DNA of 19,416 nt from Firm-04 sp045628085 (GTDB lineage: Bacteria > Bacillota > Clostridia > Oscillospirales > Ruminococcaceae). The DNA is taken from positions 1 to 19,416 of the forward strand of contig JAZQOZ010000211.1 of assembly GCA_045628085.1 (NCBI GenBank). Reading direction: 5' to 3'. The translations under genes were made by a program, and so were the position numbers. Each line of letters starts with the position of its first letter. Position 1 is the stretch's first letter. Under the pieces are notes generated by a model. That model was not told the origin of the DNA. It was given only the letters and a program-made list of their open reading frames with translations, and searched no databases. Below are positions 13,731 through 19,416 of this stretch, in pieces.

Positions 13731-14188
13731 GCCAAAGCATTTCAAGCGGAAAACACCACGAAGAAGAATATGCATGGTTCAAAAAGCAATTCCGAAAGAC
13801 AATGGAATTTCTTTATCAGAACGGGAAACCGACTCTGTCCTTGCAATTTGTATTGAACCGGTATATTCAAGAGCATAGACAACAAGGACGCCAGACTTTG
13901 CTGGATGCGTTTGGTTGGTCTGACAAACGACTGGACAGATATCTGAGCGGAGAAGTACCAAGTGTAAAAAACTATAAAACACTTATAAAAATATGTATTA
14001 TTCTAAAACTTGGGTATGAAGACGCATGGCAGCTTATGATTAACTGCGGATATCCTCCCAATGATTTGGATCGCGATATAAACAAACGAGCACACTATTC
14101 TATCCTGAAGCACTTGGACTGGTATGACACAATTGAAGACTGGAACAGTTTTCTTCGTGATATGAAATGTAAAACGCTTGATGAATGA
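13727..14188 (+). CDS. HTH-type regulator (153 aa)
   Basis: The central segment TLLDAFGWSDKRLDRYLSGE (about residues 57-76) followed by PSVKNYKTLIKICIILKLG has the spacing of a Cro/C1-type helix-turn-helix, and GYEDAWQLMINCGYPPN completes a five-helix bundle. The 40 N-terminal residues are charged and probably helical. The C-terminus has an aromatic HYSILKHLDWYDTIEDW segment, a possible interaction surface. Its ATG overlaps the stop of the preceding gene, and the operon ends at the terminator 14263-14311. It is the likeliest binder of the CTGTGT/ACACAG palindrome at 13234, which is an inference from position. Confidence 0.65.
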   Translation: MSQSISSGKHHEEEYAWFKKQFRKTMEFLYQNGKPTLSLQFVLNRYIQEHRQQGRQTLLDAFGWSDKRLDRYLSGEVPSVKNYKTLIKICIILKLGYEDAWQLMINCGYPPNDLDRDINKRAHYSILKHLDWYDTIEDWNSFLRDMKCKTLDE

Positions 14189-14231
14189 AACCTCTGGGTA
14201 TTCTCATGCCGAATGTTTCAGAAAGGATAAT

Positions 14232-14276
14232 ATGGATACAGAATCAATATACTTTATGAGAGAAAAAAGGCGCTGA
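14232..14276 (+). CDS. Possible 14-aa leader-type peptide ending in a terminator
   Basis: AGAAAGGATA precedes ATG 14232, and the frame (MDTESIYFMREKRR) stops within the left stem of the terminator hairpin, as in attenuator leaders. It could equally be chance. Confidence 0.2.
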   Translation: MDTESIYFMREKRR

Positions 14277-14311
14277 TTACGACAATCGTCATAACAATCA
14301 GCGCCTTTTTT
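14263..14311. terminator. Strong terminator after HTH operon
   Basis: Bases 14263-14278 pair perfectly with 14296-14311 (16 bp, GGCGCTGATT core, loop 17), with A- and T-runs giving activity on both strands. Confidence 0.85.
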
Positions 14312-14464
14312 GTTTCATGATAATGGATTCAATTAATTTTTGTCAGATTGGACATCTTCACGACTTTTGCACCGTGTTCTTTGTGCACCATTTAAATGTC
14401 TGAATAAAACGGCGTAACTGCTTGCAAAATCAATTCACAGTCGTTACGCTGAACATATATAACG

Positions 14465-14500
14465 AGTAAAACTCCCGTATTTTCGGGAGTTTTACTATTT
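14465..14500. terminator. Second hairpin terminator
   Basis: AGTAAAACTCCCG (14465-14477) pairs perfectly with 14484-14496 around TATTTT. T-rich tail follows. Confidence 0.65.
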
Positions 14501-14567
14501 TCTAAAGACATTCTAATGCCGTGACATTCCGTTCCATAGCAGTTATAATAGAATTGCAGACAGACAA

Positions 14568-14672
14568 ATGTCTGCACACAAAATATCTGAGCCTGAAGTA
14601 AGCGCTTTAAGGGCATGGATACATGAAGCTGACCGAGCCGGTTCCCGGCTTGTGCAGCGGAAGTACCCTTGA
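14568..14672 (+). other. Possible gene-end fragment (34 codons)
   Basis: An open frame from ATG 14568 reads MSAHKISEPEVSALRAW then IHEADRAGSRLVQ and stops at 14672. It looks coding in composition (A/R/E-rich helix), but there is no ribosome binding site and no recognised family. It may be the tail of a lost conjugative-element gene. Confidence 0.25.
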
Positions 14673-14698
14673 CTCTTTGCGCCTATTTCCGGCTGTAG

Positions 14699-14737
14699 GC
14701 AGGTCAGTGTACTTCTGTAATACTGGCCTGCTTTTTT
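14699..14737 (+). terminator. Terminator or attenuator before ICE genes
   Basis: GCAGGTCAGT (14699-14708) pairs with ACTGGCCTGC (14722-14731), one wobble, followed by six T residues. Confidence 0.65.
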
Positions 14738-14748
14738 GTGTCCATGCG

Positions 14749-14774
14749 CTTTCCGCTGCTTCAGGCGGAAAGGA
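14749..14774 (+). promoter_or_regulatory. Hairpin occluding a ribosome binding site
   Basis: CTTTCCGC (14749-14756) pairs with GCGGAAAG (14765-14772), covering most of the AAAGGA site that precedes ATG 14781. It could limit translation of the ICE genes. Confidence 0.45.
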
Positions 14775-14780
14775 ACTGCT

Positions 14781-15313
14781 ATGAAAGTTATCAGATTCAG
14801 CTCAGGCTGACAGAACCGTTCTCGTTTGCAAGGATGAAGCTCGCCAATGAGGACACACCGCGGCTGACGATCACAAGCGGTTCGGGCAACTTCGTGGTGC
14901 TGTCCGGGCATTCGCTGAACCGGGAGAAAGCGGAACGGAATATCCGGCAGTATCTCAAGGTCGAGGATGCAGAGGTCGTCACGGCGATTCTGAACAAGGC
15001 AGAGAAGCTCGGATTCGTGGAAGCACCGAAGCAGGTGCAGTACAAGGAGTACCAGATCGAGCGTGACAGCCAGAGCACCTTCACGGTTCGCGGCGGCTCG
15101 ACCGAGGTGCGGCTTTCTCTTGACGATCAGCTCACCGTCCGCAAGCAGCTCATGGACAGCTTCGGCATGACAGCGGCGAAGGCAGACAGAATCATCGCAA
15201 AGGCACAGAAGCAGTCTCTGGCGCGTAATCTGCTCGACCAGGCAAAGCGCAGGGCGCAAAGTGCCGGGGATACCCTCAAGCACAAAAAGCGCGAGAGGGG
15301 GTCCCGCAAATGA
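14781..15313 (+). pseudogene. Conjugative-element protein of unknown role, 5' frameshift likely
   Basis: A good ribosome binding site leads to ATG 14781 (MKVIRFSSG), which stops after nine codons. The neighbouring frame is open and becomes clearly coding from ATG 14834 (MKLANEDTPRLTITSGSG) to the stop at 15311-15313, about 159 aa. A one-base shift near 14800-14810 would join them. The protein has a small N-terminal domain (NFVVLSGHSLNREKAERNIRQ, read in parts), a central block, and a basic helical tail (KADRIIAKAQKQSLARNLL...). It resembles an uncharacterised protein common in Firmicute ICEs, encoded just before the coupling protein. Its stop overlaps the next ATG by four bases. The function is not known. 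Confidence 0.55.
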
Positions 15314-15643
15314 GCCGCGTGGAGAAAAAGGCGGATTTCATCACGATCAGCATTTACTCCGTTCTGGGAGCGGCTGCGCTCTATTCTTCCGCGGCACTGG
15401 GAGCCTGCTTCGATCTGGCATCGGACAATGATGGAAACGTAGATTTTGAGCTGCTCACCGAAAGCCTTGACAGCACTCTGACGGATACGCATCTGGTGTT
15501 TTCACAGGTACAGGTAGGCGGCTATGCTGCGAAATTTCCCGTATTTGCTGCATTCGGCATCGGGCTGTATGTCCTGACGAAGATCACCGGAAAGAAGAAA
15601 TTTCACCGCAGGCACGAGGAGCACGGCAGCGCACGCTGGGCAA
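15310..15643 (+). pseudogene. VirD4/TraG coupling protein, N-terminal part
   Basis: ATG 15310 overlaps the previous stop. Two membrane segments are visible: TISIYSVLGAAALYSSAALG (about residues 12-31) and FPVFAAFGIGLYVLT (about 75-89). The cytoplasmic motif EEHGSARWA at about residues 103-111 is typical of type IV coupling proteins, which link relaxosome and secretion channel during conjugation. After GCAA (15640-15643) the frame runs into inverted sequence and stops at 15672 after nine or ten unrelated residues. The true continuation lies reversed on the other strand (15644-16176). The genuine protein would be about 600 aa. Confidence 0.8.
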
Positions 15644-16176
15644 GGTCTGTATTGCTTCAATATTCGCCTTGAATCGGGATATTGCTCCGTTCGGCGCGGT
15701 ATCGTCCGGGTTATACCGGTATGTGACCGGATTCGGGTCGGTGCAGACATAACTTGTGTTTGCCTGCATCAGATTCGGCTTGACATAGAAGCGGGATTTG
15801 CCCGAACCGGAACCGCCGATCACCATAACATTGAGATTCTTGCGCGTCTGCCGCGTGTTCAGCGACATTTTCACTTCATTTGTCAGAATAATGTTGTTGT
15901 CGCGGACAAACGCTTTCGGTTTCCGCAAGATCATGGATTTCACCAAGCCCGGAATCCGCGTGATACCAGATTTCAGTCGTCTAGGAAGCTGTCTGAACCA
16001 TGTTTGCACCCAGAGCGGAATCTGTTTCAACTGTGAGGTTATTTGCCGGATACGCAATACCAGAGTCTTCATGACTGCCGCAGGGTTTCGGTGTCCGGCT
16101 TTTTCCGGCTGATCACGCGCCTTGTGTCTGCCTTTCTTCTGCGGTCTGTCCGCCAGAGAGCGGATTTCCTTTTTGT
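15644..16176 (-). pseudogene. Inverted segment: coupling-protein Walker A region fused to methylase/helicase piece
   Basis: Read on the minus strand this segment continues the coupling protein: NKKEIRSLADRP, then a basic stretch of about 75 residues, then DNNIILTNEVKMSLNTRQTR and Walker A VIGGSGSGKSRFYVKPN, LMQANTSYVCTDP. Where the coupling protein should go on with KGE it switches to PVTYRYNPDDTAPNG and SRFKANIEAIQT, the region just before the YVGWGG motif of ICE methylase/helicase proteins. So a deletion fused two genes in frame. The whole block is inverted relative to the sequences on both sides. The minus-strand frame is open from 16228 to 15584, but its outer parts are antisense to the neighbours. 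No ribosome binding site suggests expression from this strand. Confidence 0.75.
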
Positions 16177-16977
16177 TTGCAGCGAGTAGAAGCTGAGAAT
16201 CGCTATGCGACACCGGAGGAGCAGTCAATCATGGCGCGCTATGTCGGCTGGGGCGGCATTCCGCAGGCATTTGTGACCGACCGCGTGGCGGCAGACAGCT
16301 ATGCCGGCAATCTCGGAGAGCTGCCGCCGACCGGATGGGAAGCGGAGCAGAAACAGCTTCTGGAATTGCTATCCCCTGACGAATACGCGCTGAGAAGCAG
16401 CATCCCTATGCCGGATGCGGCACGATTCTACGGTCTGGAGATCAACAGGGCAGAATTCGCCGCCTGCCCGTTTCATCCGGACAATACGCCGAGCTTGAAA
16501 ATCTATGAGGATCACTATTACTGCTTTGGCCGCGGTGCGCACGGGGATGTAACAGATTTCACCGCAAGGCTGTTCCGCATTTCCCAATACGATGCTGCCG
16601 TAAAGCTGAACGCCGATTTCGGACTGCATCTGACAGATCAGCAATCCGTACCAATGCATGAGAAAGTCAGCCCAGAAGTAGCCTGCCGGAACTGGTTGCA
16701 CAGTGCAGAAACACTCCTGAACGAATATCTGAATATGCTGTGCCGCTGGCGGATGGAATACGCCCCGAAAACACCAGATGAGAAGCTGCATCCGCATTTT
16801 GTGGAGAGCCTGACGAAAATGGAGCAGTACCGCTTCCTCTACGAGCAAATCCGGTTCGGATCCGAATCAGAGAAGCGGCGGCTGTATCTGACAGAGCATG
16901 AAACGCTGAGGAAACTTGCAGAGCGTATGAAGCAGCTGACTGCCGTCAAGTCAGCACCGAAACGCAAAGCAATCTGA
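16177..16977 (+). pseudogene. Methylase/helicase piece fused to CHC2 primase-like protein
   Basis: Residues 1-70 (AENRYATPEEQ, ARYVGWGGIPQAF, GWEAEQKQLLELLSPDEY) belong to the large N6-methylase/helicase protein of Firmicute ICEs. From about residue 73 (LRSSIPMPDAARFYGLEI) the frame becomes a CHC2 zinc-finger primase-like protein: CPFH at 97-100, then YCFGRGAHGDVTDF at 115-128. The fourth zinc ligand, normally Cys in CFGCG, is Arg119 (codon CGC at 16531, one transition from TGC), so zinc binding should fail. The C-terminal 130 residues are helical and charged. There is no start codon of its own: TTG 16177 is simply the inversion join. The next gene follows after a GGAGG site. Confidence 0.75.
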
Positions 16978-16992
16978 ACGGAGGTATGAAGC

Positions 16993-17400
16993 ATGAGCCT
17001 TGAAATGCAGACAGTCGTTTTCCTGAACCTACTCTGCTGTTATCTCTAAGCAAATCCGGACTGTCTGGCGGAGGTCAGCAATCCCGGCAAAGTTTCCGCG
17101 CAGTCGCCGCTGCTTGGATACTACGACGATACCTATTATTACATCAGACCGGAAATGATGATTCCGATATTCCGGGCGGTTGTCTTTCCGGACGATTATG
17201 CAGATATGCTGCTGATCCTGCGCGAGCTGTTTGCCGCCGATTTCATCAAGGTGCAATGGATTCTGTGCGGAGAGGTTCGCTACCGTCCGCAGAAGCGCAT
17301 CGGCGGCACCAGAAAGCGGTACATCACATTTTATCGCAGGCAGCTTGATTCGTATATGGACAGGCAGCTCATCAAGGAGGCAAGTCATGAAAAGGGCTGA
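16993..17400 (+). pseudogene. ICE protein of unknown role with early stop codon
   Basis: ATG 16993 follows ACGGAGGTATGAAGC. The frame reads MSLEMQTVVFLNLLCCYL, hits TAA at 17047-17049, and continues in the same frame with ANPDCLAEVSNPGKV, SPLLGYYDDTYYYIRPE and a helical, basic tail to 17400. Since coding character is the same on both sides of the stop, this is best read as a nonsense mutation in a protein of about 135 aa. It overlaps the HU start by 14 bases, as in a tight operon. The family is not recognised. Confidence 0.55.
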
Positions 17401-17644
17401 GTTTGTGAAAGCAGTCGCAAAGCAGAACGGCATCAGCAGCCGGCAGGCATACCGCGCTGTCAATTCTGTTCTGGATACGCTGCGTGTGATGCTTTCCGAA
17501 GGAGAAGATATTGAAATCGGCGGATTCGGGACATTTGAGGTGCTGACCGACCTACGCGGAAACCGCACTCCGTTTTTTAGAAGCGGAAAGGCTTTGAAGC
17601 GCGTCCTCAATACGCCGGTTGAGTCGGGAAACCAGGAGGCTTAA
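17387..17644 (+). CDS. HU/IHF-family DNA-binding protein (85 aa)
   Basis: The start is ATG 17387 behind AAGGAGG. The sequence has the HU layout: helical N-terminus KRAEFVKAVAKQNGISSRQA, then EDIEIGGFGTFEV at about residues 41-53 (the GFGTF signature). The arm that normally carries GRNPxTG is changed to RGNRTPFFRSG, so DNA contacts may differ from housekeeping HU. The length is slightly below the usual 90 aa. Element-borne HU proteins help shape DNA for recombination or transfer. The next gene starts directly after its stop. Confidence 0.85.
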   Translation: MKRAEFVKAVAKQNGISSRQAYRAVNSVLDTLRVMLSEGEDIEIGGFGTFEVLTDLRGNRTPFFRSGKALKRVLNTPVESGNQEA

Positions 17645-17868
17645 ATGAAAAAGAATGAGAGAATCGCACTATACAAAATCGTATGGTGCAAGATTCGTTA
17701 CTGGCAGAGCTTGCGTGATATTCCGGATGAAGACCTTGCAGCTGCATTGGATGTCCGAGAGCGTACCCTGCATGAATATGATAAGTGTGCCAAACACATC
17801 ACGCTCGAAAAGATAGATAACTTCCTCGTTATCAATAAAATGGAGTTGCAGGAATTGCTACTGCTCCT
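17645..17868 (+). pseudogene. HTH-like ICE regulator, 3' end lost at phage junction
   Basis: ATG 17645 follows the HU stop without a gap, with AGGAGG inside the HU gene. The first 70-75 residues look genuine: IPDEDLAAALDVRERTLHEY is a typical recognition-helix region, followed by ITLEKIDNFLVINKM. After ELQELLLL (about 17860) the frame crosses into antisense tape-measure sequence and stays open by chance to 18037. The natural protein should be only a little longer than 75 aa. Confidence 0.6.
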
Positions 17869-18145
17869 GATTGATGTCGCCACGGGCGAGGGCTTCATTC
17901 GCCTGCGCCGCAGCGGTCTTCAGTGTCTCCAGCTTTTCTTTGGTAGCGGTCACCGCATCGGCGAGGAGCTTGTGTTTCTGCGAGAGCAGTTCCGTATTGG
18001 TAGGATCAAGTTTCAGCAGCTTTTCCACGTCTTTTAGCTGTGTTTGCGTGTTCTTGATGTTTTTATTGACGCCTTCCAACGCCTTCGTCAGCTTGGTTGT
18101 ATCGCCGCCGATCTCAACGGTAATACCCTTGATTCTGTTTGCCAT
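17858..18145 (-). pseudogene. Phage tail tape-measure protein, N-terminal fragment
   Basis: ATG 18143-18145 follows GGAGGAGGTG. The product begins MANRIKGITVEIGGDTTKL, the hallmark start of Firmicute siphophage tape-measure proteins, followed by a coiled coil (NIKNTQTQLKDVEKLLKLD, LLADAVTATKEKLETLK). Such proteins normally exceed 600 aa; this one ends after 95 codons (DINQEQ) where ICE-derived sequence begins at about 17860. Tape-measure proteins set tail length. The fragment cannot function and marks a prophage broken by recombination. Confidence 0.85.
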
Positions 18146-18231
18146 GCGGTTTCACCTCCTCCGTGATGGCATGAAAAAAGCAGCCCCGAAGGACTGCTCA
18201 GTGTATATTCAGTTAATGCGCTAAATTAGAA
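18126..18231 (-). repeat. 106-bp direct repeat, copy A
   Basis: 104 of 106 bases match 18935-19040 in the same orientation. It holds the first seven codons of the tape-measure gene, its ribosome binding site and a terminator (18174-18199). Confidence 0.9.
18174..18199 (-). terminator. Terminator inside repeat copy A
   Basis: On the minus strand GAGCAGTCC-TTC-GGGGCTGC forms a hairpin (one wobble) followed by six T residues. It follows the flavodoxin-fold gene by 45 bases and would end its transcript. Copy B has the same hairpin at 18983-19008. Confidence 0.75.
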
Positions 18232-18243
18232 GTTTCGAGTGTC

Positions 18244-18831
18244 TCAAAACTTTTTACCCATTTCATACGCCTTGGAAAGATGTCGAGGAATATTCTCACT
18301 TCTTGCTTCTTCATTCCAATGCGTTATACTATCAAAAATAACCATTTCTTTCTCTTTTGCTCTATTACGAATTCTATCTCCCAACATTACTGTTTCCATA
18401 GCACTCTTTTCCCCTGTTTCAATAAGAGATTGCATTGATTTTCCTGCACAAACTATAAATAATGCTTTTTCAAGAACCTTCATCGTAGGATCTGGATTAT
18501 AAGCAAATCCTGTTGTCCAAATTCGGTCAAACCAACCCACAAGCTTTGCGGGTGCTTCTGTCCAAAATACAGGATATATAAACACAATTGCATCACTGTT
18601 CTGTATTTTTTCCTGTTCAATCAAGACATCTTTTGATTTTCTTTCTTCAGATCTGTAATAGGTTTCTCGTAAATATTCTTCTTCATTCATATCCGTTTTA
18701 AAATTCATATCATATAAATCAGATATTAAAATCTCATGACCTGCATCTCTTAAACCTCGTTCAAAAGATTTATATACATCATTAGTAAAACTATCTTTTG
18801 AAGGATGGCAATACACAATAAATACTTTCAT
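18244..18831 (-). CDS. Flavodoxin-fold NAD(P)H oxidoreductase (195 aa)
   Basis: A protein of the flavodoxin-like NAD(P)H dehydrogenase (quinone) family, such as MdaB/KefF/YwrO types, which reduce quinones or related compounds using FMN or FAD. The start is ATG 18829-18831 behind GAGG; a longer in-frame version (from 18921) would cover the promoter. MKVFIVYCHPSKDSFTN is the classical phosphate-binding start (HPxxxSF), followed by SDLYDMNF, an IQNSDAIVFIYPVFWTEAPA block with the family's P-V-x-W, and GWFDRIWTTGFAY. Codon use is more AT-rich than in its neighbours. It sits between two 106-bp repeats carrying the tape-measure start, so it appears to be cargo placed upstream of, or inside, a phage operon. 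It has its own promoter and terminator. Confidence 0.88.
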   Translation of the reverse strand: MKVFIVYCHPSKDSFTNDVYKSFERGLRDAGHEILISDLYDMNFKTDMNEEEYLRETYYRSEERKSKDVLIEQEKIQNSDAIVFIYPVFWTEAPAKLVGWFDRIWTTGFAYNPDPTMKVLEKALFIVCAGKSMQSLIETGEKSAMETVMLGDRIRNRAKEKEMVIFDSITHWNEEARSENIPRHLSKAYEMGKKF

Positions 18832-18892
18832 AACAATGCCTCTACTAAATTCCGATTTAGCGAAGGAAGCCTCATGTTTCCTCCACACCAGA

Positions 18893-18921
18893 ATTATAGC
18901 ACATCTGGGAGAAAAAGTCAA
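18893..18921 (-). promoter_or_regulatory. Promoter of flavodoxin-fold gene
   Basis: On the minus strand TTGACT (18916-18921) and TATAAT (18893-18898) are 17 bases apart, about 60 bases before the start. Confidence 0.75.
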
Positions 18922-18934
18922 TCAGAACCCCATG

Positions 18935-19040
18935 CCCTTGATTCTGTTTGCCATGCGGTTTCACCTCCTCCGTGAGGGCATGAAAAAAGCAGCCCCGAAG
19001 GACTGCTCAGTGTATATTCAGTTAATGCGCTAAATCAGAA
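18935..19040 (-). repeat. 106-bp direct repeat, copy B
   Basis: Second copy of 18126-18231, 809 bases away. Its tape-measure start (ATG 18952-18954) leads into a 10-codon peptide (MANRIKGMGF) because the copy ends at CAAGGG. Terminator hairpin at 18983-19008. Confidence 0.9.
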
Positions 19041-19059
19041 TTTACCTGACTGCTTTCTA

Positions 19060-19332
19060 TTAATCCGGTCCTCCCCATTTTACAACTTCATATCCAAGCC
19101 ATATCAAAAACAGGTGAACTATTAGGAAACTAATTACATAGCTGACTTTCAAAAAACGAAGGTTAGGAGCAATGCCTTCCTTGTGGCATTTTCGGATATG
19201 TGATTTTGAACTCAAAAAATATAAGCCGAACCATATCGCAATGTCACCGAGGATAATTAGTCTCTCCTCAAGCCCAATAAAACCCGCATAGTATCGACAA
19301 AATCGAAGAAAGATGGTATAATAGCAGTGCAA
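19060..19332 (-). pseudogene. Remnant of a small membrane protein
   Basis: The frame has no ATG; it can only begin at a TTG (19330-19332) that lies in the IS1182-type promoter region. It shows two hydrophobic stretches (IILGDIAIWFGLYFL and SYVISFLIVHLFLIWLG) separated by a basic loop, so an inner-membrane protein with at least two helices. The most likely reading is the 3' end of a gene whose start was removed when the transposase element inserted at about 19290. The family is not recognised. Confidence 0.4.
19294..19322 (+). promoter_or_regulatory. Promoter of IS1182-type transposase
   Basis: TCGACA (19294-19299) and TATAAT (19317-19322) are 17 bases apart. An inverted repeat GTGCAAG/CTTGCAC (19327-19333 / about 19360-19366) lies in the leader. 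Confidence 0.65.
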
Positions 19333-19379
19333 GGAAAAAGCTGGAAAACGATAAAAAAGCTTGCACTTCGGAGGATGCC

Positions 19380-19416
19380 ATGTATAAGTTCAAGAGAGAA
19401 AAGCAGATCTCATTTA
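19380..19416 (+). CDS. Start of IS1182-type transposase (cut by window end)
   Basis: CGGAGGATGCC precedes ATG 19380. The visible residues, MYKFKREKQISF, match the conserved N-terminus of a transposase group common in Clostridia (IS1182-like; usually continuing TDFNQP). Only twelve codons are inside the window, so family assignment rests on this short signature. Confidence 0.55.
   Translation, partial: MYKFKREKQISF

Noticed and set aside
14543..15283. 246-codon open frame on the minus strand
   Set aside because: Antisense to the ICE gene at 14834-15313; Leu/Arg/Cys-rich with no motif and no start signal.
15584..16228. The 214-aa minus-strand frame as an independent P-loop gene
   Set aside because: Its Walker A belongs to the coupling protein whose N-terminus lies on the plus strand; no ribosome binding site, and both ends are antisense to neighbouring genes.
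17029..17610. 193-codon minus-strand frame
   Set aside because: Covers the HU gene and its upstream neighbour in antisense; HU motifs on the plus strand are decisive.
17869..18224. Plus-strand frames over the tape-measure fragment, including the last 56 codons of the HTH fusion
   Set aside because: Ser/Phe/Val-rich antisense of a coiled-coil gene; open only by composition.

Overview
The window looks like accessory DNA from a low-to-mid GC Firmicute, most likely a Ruminococcus-like member of the Oscillospiraceae. The pointers are strong AGGAGG-type ribosome binding sites, sigma-70 promoters with 17-bp spacers, a stand-alone Spo0A-type DNA-binding domain, ISL3 and IS1182-type transposases, and remains of a Firmicute conjugative element and a prophage. 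The genus is an inference. No rRNA, tRNA or CRISPR array was recognised.

Layout. (1) 1-2965: a Spo0A C-domain-like regulator (minus), a 174-bp MITE-like element, a coiled-coil HTH-type protein, then a second copy of the MITE cut by an ISL3-family IS whose transposase has lost its middle. (2) 2827-3540: no gene, but dense structure: a 140-bp imperfect palindrome, 19-bp phased AAACGG repeats inside two crossed inverted repeats, a 16-bp-stem hairpin, and AATCACACG repeats. (3) 3549-12700: an island of stress, toxin-antitoxin and defence-type genes, bounded by two direct copies of a 55-bp hairpin repeat (3481 and 12628). It holds an AAA_14/DUF4143 ATPase, a HipA-like kinase divergent from an unknown 390-aa protein plus a short-chain dehydrogenase, a decayed KAP NTPase with a DNA-methyltransferase stub, a Fic protein, and a DUF3990-type toxin with an overlapping partner gene. 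(4) 12700-14770: an operator-controlled two-gene regulatory operon and a run of hairpin terminators. (5) 14780-17860: a shrunken, rearranged integrative conjugative element (ICE) remnant with coupling protein (VirD4/TraG), YVGWGG methylase/helicase, CHC2 primase-like, HU and HTH genes. (6) 17860-19040: the first part of a prophage tape-measure gene facing the ICE remnant, and a flavodoxin-fold oxidoreductase gene between two 106-bp direct repeats. (7) 19041-19416: a membrane-protein remnant and the start of an IS1182-type transposase.

The most striking observation is at 15640-16180. A 533-bp segment bounded by GCAA/TTGC lies inverted inside a reading frame. Flipping it on paper restores one continuous 555-codon frame across both junctions. 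That frame joins three different ICE proteins: coupling protein, methylase/helicase and CHC2 primase-like.

How the genes may work together: the 3.5-12.6 kb island looks like a collection of independent small modules, each with its own consensus promoter and often its own terminator, rather than one pathway. The ICE and phage parts look largely decayed; several genes carry frameshifts, a nonsense codon or truncations.
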